From assembly GCA_964461455.1 (NCBI GenBank), contig CAYWUJ010000007.1, positions 1-64,000 on the forward strand: 64,000 nt of DNA. The letters run 5' to 3'. The position numbers were made by a program, and so were the translations under genes. Positions 50,179 through 60,533 of the stretch are shown here, piece after piece (positions within the stretch are counted from its first letter, which is position 1; each line of letters starts with the position of its first letter). The notes under the pieces are model-generated. The model was not told the origin of the DNA. It saw nothing but the letters and a program-made list of their open reading frames with translations, and ran no database searches. Source of the DNA: UBA1413 sp964461455 (GTDB taxonomy: Bacteria; Bacteroidota; Bacteroidia; Bacteroidales; Prolixibacteraceae).

Positions 50179-50844
50179 TTAGATGTTCATATAGCGGAGA
50201 AACTGCTCCATCCGGTCTTCGTACATGTCACTGAGCATGGATTCGTCGGAGTAAACGGCGGCGATTTCATAGTCGTAGCGGGTGAAAGTCTGGATGACCG
50301 CTGACAATTCTACCTTGTTGAGTTTCATGGTGATCTCTATGCTGTCGCTATTTTCCGTGCGGTTCACAAAAAGGCCGAGGATGCGGGTGTCGTTACCTTC
50401 GATAATCTGGCTGATCTGGCTGGCCGAGTAGTTGTTCCAGGTGGTGCGGAGGATAATGACCCCTCCGGGTTCGGTCACCGAAAGGAGCTGGGCAAGCCTG
50501 GCCGATACGCCGGCGAGGGTGATGGCCCCCAGATAGTTGTGTTCTTCGTCAACCACGGCGATCACATCGAGGTTCAGCTTGTACATCACGGCAGCCACCT
50601 CAAAGAGGTGCTGGTGGGCGTGGACATGCGGGGTGTGGAGCTGAAGGGTGTGCTGCTCGATCTTCTCGCCGGCCAGGTTGAGATCATCGATCAGCCGGTC
50701 GGATATCAGTCCCAGGTACTCCCTTTCCTTGACCACGGGCAACTGGGACACCCTGTACAGTTCCATCAGGGTCAGCGCCTGCTGCCCCGTGTCGGCGGGT
50801 GTGACCACCGGCAGACTCTCAGATATCAGTTTTTCCGCTAGCAC
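50179..50844 (-). CDS. CBS-domain pair protein with C-terminal ACT-like domain
   Basis: A 221-residue protein. Two CBS units are visible at about residues 4-60 (ALTLMELYRVSQLPVVKEREYLGLIS) and 72-125 (AAVMYKLNLDVIAVVDEEHNYLGAIT). The rest (about 135-215) resembles an ACT-like fold. CBS pairs usually bind adenine nucleotides or SAM. It starts the nadK transcription unit, and a link to nucleotide sensing and NADP supply is plausible but untested. Confidence 0.85.
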   Translation of the reverse strand: MLAEKLISESLPVVTPADTGQQALTLMELYRVSQLPVVKEREYLGLISDRLIDDLNLAGEKIEQHTLQLHTPHVHAHQHLFEVAAVMYKLNLDVIAVVDEEHNYLGAITLAGVSARLAQLLSVTEPGGVIILRTTWNNYSASQISQIIEGNDTRILGLFVNRTENSDSIEITMKLNKVELSAVIQTFTRYDYEIAAVYSDESMLSDMYEDRMEQFLRYMNI

Positions 50845-50899
50845 ACCTTAAAGATGGGATAATTTTTCTATTCGCAGTCAAAGTTGTACCTTGCAGCGT

Positions 50900-50907
50900 C
50901 AAAATTA
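50900..50907 (-). promoter_or_regulatory. -7 box (TAATTTTG) of the CBS-nadK unit
   Basis: CAAAATTA reads TAATTTTG on the minus strand, a perfect consensus, 56 bases upstream of the CBS gene start. It lies just before the divergent pdxJ start, so promoters on both strands share this 68-base gap. Confidence 0.45.
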
Positions 50908-50912
50908 GTAAA

Positions 50913-51629
50913 ATGACAAGACTAAGTGTAAATATAAATAAAATTGCCACCCTGCGCAATGCCAGGGGGGGTAATGTTCCTGATGTGGTTCAGACAGCCG
51001 TGGATTGTCAGCGGTTTGGCGCCCAGGGAATCACCGTCCATCCCCGTCCCGATGAACGGCATATCAGACGCCGTGATGTTTTTGACCTGAAGCCGGTGAT
51101 CACTACCGAGTTTAACATAGAGGGATATCCCACTCCTGAGTTTCTGGAGCTGGTAATTGCCGTGAAGGCCGATCAGGTCACCCTGGTTCCCGATGCTCCG
51201 GGGCAGCTCACCAGCGACCATGGCTGGGATACCCGCCGTCACCTCTCCTTTTTGCAGGAGACCGTGGCCCGTTTGCAGGATGAGGGAATCCGCACTTCCC
51301 TGTTTGTTGACCCTGACCCTGAACTGGTGGAGTTTGCCGCCCTGTCGGGGACCAACCGCATAGAACTCTATACCGAGCCTTATGCATCAGGGTATCCCGC
51401 CAATCGCGAAAAGGCACTCCTTCCCTTTCTGGAAGCTGCCCTGAAAGCCCGCGAACTGGGCCTTGGCCTCAACGCAGGGCATGACCTCAGCCTCACCAAC
51501 CTGCGCTTCCTGAAACAGGCCATCCCTTTCATCGATGAGGTCTCCATCGGCCACGCCCTTATCGCCGATGCCCTATACCTGGGACTGGAAGAGACCATTC
51601 ACCGCTACCTCGATTGCCTGAAAGATTGA
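50913..51629 (+). CDS. pdxJ: pyridoxine 5'-phosphate synthase
   Basis: A 238-residue TIM-barrel enzyme that joins 3-amino-2-oxopropyl phosphate and deoxyxylulose phosphate in vitamin B6 synthesis. The start LSVNINKIATLRNARGGNVPD, the GITVHPRPDERHIRRRDV segment, ELYTEPYASG and GLGLNAGHDLSLTNL are conserved in PdxJ. It is divergent from the CBS-nadK unit. Normal length and no oddities. Confidence 0.96.
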   Translation: MTRLSVNINKIATLRNARGGNVPDVVQTAVDCQRFGAQGITVHPRPDERHIRRRDVFDLKPVITTEFNIEGYPTPEFLELVIAVKADQVTLVPDAPGQLTSDHGWDTRRHLSFLQETVARLQDEGIRTSLFVDPDPELVEFAALSGTNRIELYTEPYASGYPANREKALLPFLEAALKARELGLGLNAGHDLSLTNLRFLKQAIPFIDEVSIGHALIADALYLGLEETIHRYLDCLKD

Positions 51630-51804
51630 ACCCGGCTTTCTCATGGAAAATTGCGGAACATGAAATACCCATGCCATTTCTTTGCACCAACCGTGATGAA
51701 ATTGCGAAGCCATTTTTTGCGACCGCTGAAAGGCGACAATAACCGCAAAAATAAATCAATCATGGCTATTACATGTGGCCGTTAAAAACAAACAATTTAT
51801 TCAC

Positions 51805-52608
51805 ATGAAACTCTATTACAGGAAAGAGGGTGAGGGAGAGCCCCTGGTGATTCTCCACGGATTATACGGATCCTCTGACAATTGGCTGGCGGTAGCCAGG
51901 AAGCTGTCGGAGCGCTATACCGTATGGTCGGTAGACCATCGCAACCACGGGCGTTCCCCCCACCATCCCGAACATAGCTATGCCGCCATGCGTGATGACC
52001 TGGCTGAGTTTTTTGAGACCCACCACCTGGGACCCGCAGTGATCCTGGGGCACAGCATGGGGGGTAAGGTGGCCATGCTGTTTGCTGCCGACTATCCCGA
52101 AAAGGTGAAGAAGCTGATCATCGCCGACATTGCCCCGAAAGATTATCTGACCATGGAGGATGAAAGCCAGTATTACCTGCATCGTAATATCCTGTTGGCA
52201 TTGCAGGAACTCGACATCTCAGGGTATACTGAAAGGAGCCAGGTAGAGGAGAGACTTGCCGAAAAGATCGCCGATCCCCGCATCATTCAGTTTTTGCTGA
52301 AAAATACCGCACGTGAGCCTGTCACCCATCGTCTGAAGTGGCGCCTGAACGCCGTGGCCCTTTATGAAAACCTGGAAGAGATCGTGGGCGGCGTGAACCG
52401 CCGGTGGATCGATGACCGCATCCCTATCACCACCTATCCCGTGGTTTTCATCAGAGGTCTCCTCTCACGCTATATCACCGACGATGATATTCCGGCCATC
52501 AGGGAAATCTATCCGGAAGCCCGCATTGTGGATATTCCCGGTGCCGGCCACTGGCTGCATGCCGAACAACCCAAGCTTTTTCTGAAAGCCGTCACCGAAT
52601 GTTGCTGA
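51805..52608 (+). CDS. alpha/beta hydrolase (YbfF-like esterase)
   Basis: A 267-residue hydrolase. The oxyanion region reads VILHGLYGSSDNWLAVA, DHRNHGRSPHHPEHSYAAMRDDL follows, and the nucleophile motif is GHSMGG (Ser84). The C-terminal catalytic His lies in IPGAGHWLHAEQP. This set matches the YbfF/EpoHydrolase-like esterases, which act on short acyl esters or thioesters. I use the ATG at 51805; the frame is open from a GTG at 51775. No signal peptide, so cytoplasmic. Confidence 0.9.
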   Translation: MKLYYRKEGEGEPLVILHGLYGSSDNWLAVARKLSERYTVWSVDHRNHGRSPHHPEHSYAAMRDDLAEFFETHHLGPAVILGHSMGGKVAMLFAADYPEKVKKLIIADIAPKDYLTMEDESQYYLHRNILLALQELDISGYTERSQVEERLAEKIADPRIIQFLLKNTAREPVTHRLKWRLNAVALYENLEEIVGGVNRRWIDDRIPITTYPVVFIRGLLSRYITDDDIPAIREIYPEARIVDIPGAGHWLHAEQPKLFLKAVTECC

Positions 52609-52640
52609 CCGGCCGGAAATAACCGGCCGGATAAAAAGTT

Positions 52641-54536
52641 TTGAAAATGAATACTTTCCGGTACTCCCTTATAGTTTTGACGTCGTTACTGGCCTTATTT
52701 TTCACGGCATGCCGTGAGGACGACCCGCCGGAGTTGAGTGATGAGGCCGATATCGTGTCATTCATGATCGCCAAAAACCAGAATCCCTCCCTCACGAAAG
52801 ATTATGCCGGGGTCATCGACCAGCCGGCACAACATATTGCGCTTTACTTTGAGGATGAGGAGTATTCCGGATTGCTGACCCCAACCATCGGAGTTTCCCC
52901 GGGTGCTGTGGTTTCCCCGGCTTCGGGAGTGGCGGTAAGCTTTGCCTCGCCGGTAACCTATACCATTACGGCTCCTTCGGGAGTGAAGAAAAACTATACC
53001 GTATCGCTGAGCTACCCGGGAGGAGAACCTCTGGTCACGGGAGTGCGGATCAATAACATCCCTTGTCCGGTCGACCAGGCTTCCGGCAGATATTTCTTTT
53101 CGGTGGCTCCCGGAGGAACTTCCGCGGTCAGGGTTTTTTGCATTGGTCAGAATACTGCTGAGTTTACCGTGGGCGGTGTCACCGCTTCCAACAACAGCGT
53201 GGTGACTATTCCCGGTTTTGCCGCAGGCACCACCCTGGAAATCATACCCCGGAGCAAGTCGGGGAAAACGGGAACCCCCGTGCAACTGGTGCTCACCTCC
53301 CTGCCCCTGGTCGTTGTGGAAGCACAGGGGACCATCGTCAACAATCCAAAGACCGAATGTCACATTGCGCTGATTGATCCGGCGGGGAAGACCAACGACT
53401 CATTATATTATTTCCCTGCCCATCGTGCCGGCATTGAAATCCGCGGGGGAAAGGCCCAGGAGTATCCCAAGAAGTCATACAGCCTGGAATTCCGCATGCC
53501 CACGGGCACCGAAGAAGTGCCCGATGGAACCAGGCTGCTGGGGCTCCGTGATGACGGCGACTGGATCCTTGATGCCATGTATATCGACCATGCCAGAATG
53601 CGCAACCGCCTCTCCACCGATATCTGGACGGCCATCAACAAGGTGCCCCATTTTTCAAAGGAACCAAAAGCAGTCAATGGTACACACGGCGCCTTCGTGG
53701 AACTTTTCATCAATGACAACTACCAGGGTTTGTACTGCCTCACTGAACGCATCGACCGCAAACAGCTGCAGCTGAATAAAAAACAGGGATACTGTTACAA
53801 GGCCAGCGAATGGAGTCCGTCAACGGAATTTGTGAACGGCGATGCCGCATATAATAATAATATGAATGACTGGGATGGCTGGGAACTGGAATACCAGGCC
53901 GAAAACGGAATGGCCTCCTCACCCCAGGTCAAATGGGAACCCCTGCGCAATTTCATCCGCTATACCGTGATGTCGGGTAATGCCGATTTTATGACCAACA
54001 TCCCCCAGCGCATGGATCTCGCCAACCTGGCCGACTACCTCCTCTTCATCAACGCCATCGGCGCCGATGACAACTCGGGAAAGAACATTTATTTTTCCTT
54101 CTATGGCACTGGCTGGGAGAAGTTTTTCATCACTCCCTGGGATCTGGATGCCTCATGGGGTAGAAAATCGGACGGGACTCTCCTTGACCTTCGCAGTGGA
54201 GATTTCATTGGAGTGACGGGCATCCCCGGTGTGAACTCGCGCTATTGCCGCCCCAATGCCTTTTTCATGCGCATGACCGCACTCAACCCTGCAGGTTTCA
54301 GGAGCCTCCTCAAATCACGGTGGCTGGAACTGCGCCAGGGTGAGCTCTCCATGACCAGCCTGTCACAACGCATGGACACCTACCGCCAACAACTCCTCAC
54401 CTCAGGCGCCTACGACCGCGAAAAACAAAAATGGCCCGATAATATCTCCCCTCTTGATGACGAAACCCAATACATGCTCTCCTGGATAGAAAACAGGATA
54501 AGCCAGGTCGACCAATACCTCCTGGAATTCCGGTAA
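52641..54536 (+). CDS. CotH-kinase-like surface lipoprotein
   Basis: A 631-residue protein. The signal peptide ends in a lipobox at Cys24 followed by REDDPP, an acidic tail that fits surface export. Residues about 35-125 and 130-235 look like Ig-like domains (DUF5018-like first). From about residue 245 the CotH fold is seen: RLLGLRDDGDWILDAMYIDHARMRNRL, HGAFVELFINDNYQGLYCLTERIDRKQL, and TPWDLDASWG with the metal-binding Asp residues. CotH proteins are atypical kinases that phosphorylate proteins outside the cytoplasm. It lies before the SusC gene with a 235-base gap; whether it belongs to the locus is unclear. A start at 52647 is also possible. Confidence 0.88.
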   Translation: MKMNTFRYSLIVLTSLLALFFTACREDDPPELSDEADIVSFMIAKNQNPSLTKDYAGVIDQPAQHIALYFEDEEYSGLLTPTIGVSPGAVVSPASGVAVSFASPVTYTITAPSGVKKNYTVSLSYPGGEPLVTGVRINNIPCPVDQASGRYFFSVAPGGTSAVRVFCIGQNTAEFTVGGVTASNNSVVTIPGFAAGTTLEIIPRSKSGKTGTPVQLVLTSLPLVVVEAQGTIVNNPKTECHIALIDPAGKTNDSLYYFPAHRAGIEIRGGKAQEYPKKSYSLEFRMPTGTEEVPDGTRLLGLRDDGDWILDAMYIDHARMRNRLSTDIWTAINKVPHFSKEPKAVNGTHGAFVELFINDNYQGLYCLTERIDRKQLQLNKKQGYCYKASEWSPSTEFVNGDAAYNNNMNDWDGWELEYQAENGMASSPQVKWEPLRNFIRYTVMSGNADFMTNIPQRMDLANLADYLLFINAIGADDNSGKNIYFSFYGTGWEKFFITPWDLDASWGRKSDGTLLDLRSGDFIGVTGIPGVNSRYCRPNAFFMRMTALNPAGFRSLLKSRWLELRQGELSMTSLSQRMDTYRQQLLTSGAYDREKQKWPDNISPLDDETQYMLSWIENRISQVDQYLLEFR

Positions 54537-54638
54537 CACTCTGCCGGTCAGTTTCACCCTCACCTCCTTTTCTCCTCCCCGGTGCCCTTTGCGGCCTTTC
54601 CGGAAAATCAACCTTCAGACTGAAAGAAAATAGCCTCG

Positions 54639-54673
54639 TTTGATTGCAATATGAGTATTTTTTACTATTTTTA
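54639..54673 (+). promoter_or_regulatory. candidate promoter of the susC operon
   Basis: TTTG at 54639-54642 and TATTTTTA at 54666-54673 (seven of eight matches to TAnnTTTG) are 23 bases apart. The site lies about 100 bases before the susC start in an AT-rich stretch. No regulator gene is adjacent in the window. Confidence 0.35.
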
Positions 54674-54770
54674 GTTAGGTTAAATCTCTTCCGGGAAATC
54701 TTCTGGGAGTGAATTCCCGGGAATGATTGACCAACCGTTCTGCAAAGGTCAAATCTTAATAACAAAACCT

Positions 54771-57700
54771 ATGAAAAAAAGCCGGAATTTTTGCATTCCC
54801 GGATCGGGGGATGTAGTTGTGACGTTTACCAAAAGCACCTTATGTGTGCTGTTTTTTGGGTTTTTAATGACATTTCTCACAGGAAGCCGGGTGTATGGCC
54901 AGATGGCTATGAACACTACCGGAGTTCATCCATTCTCTTCAGCGGAACAGCAGCAAAGGTCGGTCAGGGGGACAGTGACCGACCGGGCAGGCCAGCCGCT
55001 TCCCGGAGTATCGGTAGTGGTGAAGGGGACCACAACGGGTATTACTACCGATGTGAACGGGAGTTTCTTCATTCAGATTCCCTCAGGTGCCGCTGTTTTG
55101 TCGGTGTCATTTGTAGGAATGAAATCACAGGAGATCATCATCGGAAACCAGTCGGTTTTCAATGTTGTTCTGGAGGAGGAGACCATAGGCCTCGATGAGG
55201 TGGTGGTCGTAGGGTATGGTACGGTAAAGAAGAGTGATGTGACGGGCGCCCTCACCAGTGTGACGGAGAAGGCGATCAAGGAGCGGCCGGTACAGAATGC
55301 TCTTCAGGCCATGCAGGGGAAAGCGGCAGGGGTCGACATTGTCTCCAATGTGCGTCCCGGGGAAACGGCCTCCATTAACATCAGGGGGACCCGTTCGATC
55401 AACGGTTCCAACTCTCCCTTGTTTGTGGTCGACGGGATCATCCTGATGGGAACCATCAACGATATCAATCCCAACGATATCGCCAGCATCGAAATTCTAA
55501 AGGATGCCTCTGCGACAGCGATATACGGATCACGGGGCGCCAACGGGGTGGTCCTGGTCACGACCAAATCAGGCAAAAGGGGTATGGTCTCAGTCAATTA
55601 CGATGCCACCCTCTCCATAGACAACATCAGGTCGGTGACCGACTGGGCGTCGGCAGGGGAGGCCATTGACCGTTTCAGGCTGGCGCATGTCAACGGAGGG
55701 ACGTATAAATCGGGGGCCAATGCCCTGAAATATCCCGATCCGTTTGCCGACATCCAGATGTTCGGGAACAACGATGCCATGACTATTGAAGCCATCAGAG
55801 CAGGGTATGAATGGAATGACCCCGGAAGCTATACCTCGGTGAAGACCCGTGCTGCCACTACCGAGGAGAAAGCACTGGGATGGCCCGACCAGATCCCGCT
55901 CTACAATTCCTCCAATATTCCCACCACCGACTGGATTGGCCTGCTGACCAAACCCAGCCAGACCCACAACCATCTTCTTTCATTTACAGCGGGTACCCCG
56001 GTTTCCAGGCTCTATATGTCAGTGGGGTATCTCAATAACGACGGAACCCAGGAGAACCAGTCCTACAAGAGGTACACCTTCCGTCTCAACGGAGACCTCA
56101 CCCCCACCAAATGGCTGAACGTGGGAGCCTCCCTGAGCGCTTCCCGTTCCATTCAGGAGTATGGGGCCAGTAACCGCACGGGAACGGCCACTTACCCCAA
56201 GGATGCCTATGGTAATGCCCTCAGCCAGTATCTGATGGCCCAACCCTACGACAACGACGGAAAACTAATTGAGTTCCCGGGGAACAATACTACTATTCCT
56301 GTATGGAATCCCCTGATCGACATCGAACATGCCGAAGACCAGCGTCAGGCCACCAATTTTAATGCGAACCTTTTTGCCGAGCTGAAGTTCACTCCCTGGG
56401 TCCGCTACCGCCTCAACTTCGGTACCGGCCTCCGGAATTACCGCAATGCCACCTTTCAGGGGTCCCAGTCGACCCTCCTGCGGAAGGCAACACCTCCCAC
56501 CTCCACGGCCTCCTATGATTCCGGAGAATCGTGGCAATATATGGTGGAAAACCTGCTCTTCTTCGACAAGAGCTTCGGCGTTCATACGCTGGGTCTGACA
56601 CTGATGCAGTCGGCACAATACTATACCAGCGAGTCTTCGAACCTCGCTGCTTCCAAGATCCTCTACAACTCCAGTAAGTGGTATAACCTCAGCGCCAACC
56701 TCAACGGGAAACCCAACAGCTACGGCACAGGCTTCAACGAAAGCTCACTCCAGTCATACATGGCCCGCCTCAATTACAATCTGAAGGACCGCTATCTGCT
56801 TACGGCCACAGGACGCTGGGATGGTTCCTCGGTGCTGGCCACCGGCAATAAGTGGGATTTCTTCCCTTCGTTTGCCGTGGCATGGAAAATTCAGGAGGAG
56901 GAGTTCCTGAAACCGGCGGAGGCTGTCAACGAGTTGAAGCTCCGCATAGGGTGGGGCGTCACCGGTAACAGTGGCGTGGGTTCTTATACCACCATGGGCC
57001 CGCTCACCCAATACAACTATGTCTTCGGCACGGCTCCTGCCATTGGTTATATTCCCATGATGATGGCCAACCCGGCACTTGGTTGGGAAAAGACAGCCCA
57101 GTGGAACGCCGGAATAGATTTCGGGTTTTTTAATAACAGGATTTCGGGTTCGGTCGACCTGTACCAGTCCAATACCAGCGACATCCTGATGACCCGCGAT
57201 CTCCCGCCGGTCATCGGCTACTCCAGTATTTGGTACAATATCGGCAAGATGAAAAACCAGGGAATCGAAATTTCCCTTTCGAGCGTCAATATTGACCGCA
57301 GGGGCTTTCGCTGGATGACCGACCTGAACTGGTCGGCCAACAAGGAGGAGATTGTCGAACTGGTAAACGGCGAGGAGGACATGGTCTCCAACGGATGGTT
57401 CATTGGCCATCCCCTGCAGGTTTTTCGCGATTATGAGGTCGCCGGGTTATGGCAGGATACTCCTGAAGACCTGGCGGAAATCGCCAAATGGGCGGCCAAC
57501 GGGGTCAATTTTGCCCCCGGCCAGTATAAACCGGTGGAACAGGGAACTCCCGACTATAAACTGACTACCGATGACATGGTCATCCGCGGAACTATCCGCC
57601 CCAAATGGGTGGCCGGCATGACCAATACCTTTTCATACCATAATTTCGAACTCTCCTTCTTCATGTATGCCCGCATCGGGCAATCCTACCTCTCCCCGCT

Positions 57701-58130
57701 GGTCCCCGGGGGAATCACCGGAGGTAATTTCGTAGGCTACGTCAGAAGTGCCGATCCTTCGGAATTCTGGTCTCCCACCAATACCGGTGCCCAATGGCCT
57801 CAACCAACAACAACACCCAAGGTGTCGGTCGACGCCGTTAACAGGGCCAACTGGATCAACGACGGCTCCTTTGTCGCCGTCAGGAACATCTCCCTGGCCT
57901 ATAATCTCCCCGCGCTTATCCTCAATAAGGTCCAGCTGAAAAACCTCCAGATCTATGCCCAGGTGCTTAACCCCTTCCTCTTCGGGGGAGAGGTGGTGAA
58001 ATCAGGCATCAACCCCGATGACACCAACGGATGGATTTCCACCAACTCCATTGGTGACCTCAACGGGGGTACCAACAACAATACCATGATCGTCAAAAGC
58101 ACTGTATTTGGTATTCGGGTAGGATTCTAA
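54771..58130 (+). CDS. SusC/RagA-family TonB-dependent outer-membrane receptor
   Basis: A 1119-residue receptor. After a signal sequence, residues about 60-145 form the carboxypeptidase-D-like domain (VRGTVTDRAGQPLPGVSVVVKGTTTG), then LDEVVVVGYGTVKKSDVTGAL opens the plug, with the SusC words NALQAMQGKAAGVDI, IRGTRSINGSNSPLFVVDG and ASATAIYGSRGANGVVLVTTK. The barrel ends with IRVGF. It imports glycan fragments bound by the SusD partner. The Met at 54771 (MKKSRNF) is chosen over that at 54723. Its partner follows after 23 bases. Confidence 0.96.
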   Translation: MKKSRNFCIPGSGDVVVTFTKSTLCVLFFGFLMTFLTGSRVYGQMAMNTTGVHPFSSAEQQQRSVRGTVTDRAGQPLPGVSVVVKGTTTGITTDVNGSFFIQIPSGAAVLSVSFVGMKSQEIIIGNQSVFNVVLEEETIGLDEVVVVGYGTVKKSDVTGALTSVTEKAIKERPVQNALQAMQGKAAGVDIVSNVRPGETASINIRGTRSINGSNSPLFVVDGIILMGTINDINPNDIASIEILKDASATAIYGSRGANGVVLVTTKSGKRGMVSVNYDATLSIDNIRSVTDWASAGEAIDRFRLAHVNGGTYKSGANALKYPDPFADIQMFGNNDAMTIEAIRAGYEWNDPGSYTSVKTRAATTEEKALGWPDQIPLYNSSNIPTTDWIGLLTKPSQTHNHLLSFTAGTPVSRLYMSVGYLNNDGTQENQSYKRYTFRLNGDLTPTKWLNVGASLSASRSIQEYGASNRTGTATYPKDAYGNALSQYLMAQPYDNDGKLIEFPGNNTTIPVWNPLIDIEHAEDQRQATNFNANLFAELKFTPWVRYRLNFGTGLRNYRNATFQGSQSTLLRKATPPTSTASYDSGESWQYMVENLLFFDKSFGVHTLGLTLMQSAQYYTSESSNLAASKILYNSSKWYNLSANLNGKPNSYGTGFNESSLQSYMARLNYNLKDRYLLTATGRWDGSSVLATGNKWDFFPSFAVAWKIQEEEFLKPAEAVNELKLRIGWGVTGNSGVGSYTTMGPLTQYNYVFGTAPAIGYIPMMMANPALGWEKTAQWNAGIDFGFFNNRISGSVDLYQSNTSDILMTRDLPPVIGYSSIWYNIGKMKNQGIEISLSSVNIDRRGFRWMTDLNWSANKEEIVELVNGEEDMVSNGWFIGHPLQVFRDYEVAGLWQDTPEDLAEIAKWAANGVNFAPGQYKPVEQGTPDYKLTTDDMVIRGTIRPKWVAGMTNTFSYHNFELSFFMYARIGQSYLSPLVPGGITGGNFVGYVRSADPSEFWSPTNTGAQWPQPTTTPKVSVDAVNRANWINDGSFVAVRNISLAYNLPALILNKVQLKNLQIYAQVLNPFLFGGEVVKSGINPDDTNGWISTNSIGDLNGGTNNNTMIVKSTVFGIRVGF

Positions 58131-58153
58131 TTCACTATTAAAATCAATATGTT

Positions 58154-60502
58154 ATGAAAAAATATATTCTGTTGATCGCATTGATATTTGCTTTCGGATC
58201 ATGCAGTGAGGATTTCCTGGAAGAGAAAGCCGTAACGACCCTGACACAGGATTTTTATAAAACCACCGAAGGCCTCGATATCCTGGTCAAGGGAACGTAC
58301 CAGATCCTCCGTTTCAAGCCTGATTACAACCAGGGCCATTATATCTGTGGTGTGGGGAGTGATGTTGAATCCTACTGCTGGTCGAATGCCGACCGCATCA
58401 ACATGGGGAGTTATTCCCCCAGTGGATGGGCAGCCACGACAACCGGACAGAGTTATTCAGCCCAGGTGAACATGCTTATTGGCGCCCAGGGCGGCTCCCG
58501 CACCGAGGGCGCTTTCCCCACCATCAGCAGGTGTAATCTCTTTCTGGAGAACTATGAGGGTCTCTCTGAAACCGACAAGGCTACCCTGGCCCCCCGCAAG
58601 GGAGAGATTCTCTTCCTGAGGAGCTATGCTTATTACCTGGTTACCAATACGCTGGGTTCTGTTCCCCTGATCCTGAAAAGCTATTCGGGGATGCCTGAGA
58701 ATTTCGCCTTTCCCAAGGCCTCCCTTGAGGCGATCTACAAGCAGATCATCGGGGACCTGCGCACTGCCATCACCCTTCTTCCCGAAAGTGTTCCCACCTC
58801 CGACCTGGGGAGGATTTCCAGACCTGCGGCTGCCCATTTCCTTGCCAAACTGTACCTTCACAGGGCACAGGCTGCCGGATGGGGCAATAGCGGGGAAACC
58901 CACCTGAAGATGCTCTACAAAGGGAATGTCACCACCGATCTCGACTCGGTCATTCATTATGCCACCATGGTCATAGATATGAAAAAAGGCAACAATGCCG
59001 CCTATGGCGGGTTGCAGACCGATTTCGCAGAACTGTGGAAGAATGTGAGCGGGAACTACGACCGTGACAACTGCAAGGAGATTCTCCTGTCGGCCCAGTA
59101 TGAACCGACACAAACGTATAACGACAGGTACGGCAATACCCTGGTCCATTTGTACAACAGCAATTATACCACCCTGAAATGCGGGGTCACCCGAAACCTC
59201 ATGGATTACGGCAGGCCCTATGCCACAGCAGGACCTACCGACTGGGGATGTGACATGTACGGCGACAAGGCCAACGACTCCCGCTTTTACAAAACCTTCC
59301 TGACCGACTACTTTGCCAATAACACCTCCTATAACGCCACCACCCTCGAGGTGACGGGGGGTAAAACCTGGGACCCCGTAACCGCCTACTATTATAATAA
59401 TGTGATCAAGGGGCCCAACGATCCGCCAGCCGTCAGCGGAAAAATCAAGATCCAGTACAAAAAAACGGCCCTGGTCTATATTGAGAATTCCAGGGAAGAG
59501 CCCCTGGACTCCCTTTGGGTGGTCAGCCAGCCCTTTATCATGATGGCCCGCTGGATGGTGGGAAGTCCCAACAACGCCGGGTATGTGATCAGGGAGGGGA
59601 ATAATGTCACCGGTTTCAAACCGGGAGCCGTCGATCCCGGGAATCCTTCGGTGATCGTCAACTACGGTCAGCAAAACAGGAAGATCTACTACCGGCGCAG
59701 CGGGGATGCCGGGGAACCCTTTGGTCTGGACCGTGGCACTGGCGTGGCACAATGGTATCTCAGTCCACGGAAATGGCTTGATGTCAACAGGGGGACCGGA
59801 ACGCTTCCCAACAACCCCGGGGCTATCGACGTTCCCTTGATGCGTCTCGCCGAGACCTATCTTATCAGGGCTGAGGCTTACGGCCGCAAGGGCAATTATG
59901 GGGCTGCCATCACCGACCTCAATGTCATCCGTAAACGGGCGGCCTTCCACACCGGGGAATCCCGTTCTGAAATCCTGATGAAGTATGAACCGGGAGTCCT
60001 CACCGGCCGCCTCGATGTTCCCGCACCCGACAAAGTCGCTCCTTTTAAGGTGACGATCGATTCTTATGACAAAATCATGATCGACGGTACCGAATGGCAG
60101 GGAGGATCGCCCCGCGCCATTAGGGAGAACTATCCCGCAGAAGCTGCCTCTGACGACCAGCGGTTCATACACTTCATTTACAACGAGAGGGCACGTGAGC
60201 TGATTTTTGAGCTGCTGACCGTCGAAGATCTCCATAATGCCGGGATCTGGTATGAAAGGGTACGCGACCGCGACATAATGGGAGCCCCCTCCTCGTCAAC
60301 AGGAACAAATCACTTCCCGTTCCCGGTTGATGATACCGTTAACGCAGGCACCGTGGGAGCCCAGGGGATGGGCAAGGGACAACTCCAGAAATACCACACT
60401 TTCAAACCCTGGACCCAGTCCTTTCTTGACCTGCTGACCGATGAGCAGGGGAATTCCCTTGACGCATCAGCCAAAACGGCGTATCAGAACCCTGGCTATT
60501 AA
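58154..60502 (+). CDS. SusD/RagB-family glycan-binding lipoprotein
   Basis: A 782-residue lipoprotein with a lipobox at Cys17 (FGSCSEDFLEE), the SusD N terminus. SusD-like TPR segments include RKGEILFLRSYAYYLVTNTLGSVPLI and the C-terminal PLMRLAETYLIRAEAYGRKGNYGAAITDLNVIRKRA with FIYNERARELIFELLTVEDL. It is longer than most SusD proteins (about 480-650), with the extra length in the middle. It forms the lid of the SusC channel on the cell surface. Confidence 0.95.
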   Translation: MKKYILLIALIFAFGSCSEDFLEEKAVTTLTQDFYKTTEGLDILVKGTYQILRFKPDYNQGHYICGVGSDVESYCWSNADRINMGSYSPSGWAATTTGQSYSAQVNMLIGAQGGSRTEGAFPTISRCNLFLENYEGLSETDKATLAPRKGEILFLRSYAYYLVTNTLGSVPLILKSYSGMPENFAFPKASLEAIYKQIIGDLRTAITLLPESVPTSDLGRISRPAAAHFLAKLYLHRAQAAGWGNSGETHLKMLYKGNVTTDLDSVIHYATMVIDMKKGNNAAYGGLQTDFAELWKNVSGNYDRDNCKEILLSAQYEPTQTYNDRYGNTLVHLYNSNYTTLKCGVTRNLMDYGRPYATAGPTDWGCDMYGDKANDSRFYKTFLTDYFANNTSYNATTLEVTGGKTWDPVTAYYYNNVIKGPNDPPAVSGKIKIQYKKTALVYIENSREEPLDSLWVVSQPFIMMARWMVGSPNNAGYVIREGNNVTGFKPGAVDPGNPSVIVNYGQQNRKIYYRRSGDAGEPFGLDRGTGVAQWYLSPRKWLDVNRGTGTLPNNPGAIDVPLMRLAETYLIRAEAYGRKGNYGAAITDLNVIRKRAAFHTGESRSEILMKYEPGVLTGRLDVPAPDKVAPFKVTIDSYDKIMIDGTEWQGGSPRAIRENYPAEAASDDQRFIHFIYNERARELIFELLTVEDLHNAGIWYERVRDRDIMGAPSSSTGTNHFPFPVDDTVNAGTVGAQGMGKGQLQKYHTFKPWTQSFLDLLTDEQGNSLDASAKTAYQNPGY

Positions 60503-60533
60503 ATCGCGGGCTAAACTCCCGTTTATCCTAAGG

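Noticed and set aside
58457..60235. A long open frame on the minus strand opposite susD (592 codons)
   Set aside because: It lies wholly opposite a clear SusD gene, shows no family motif, signal or ribosome-binding site, and is explained by the GC-rich third codon positions of susD.
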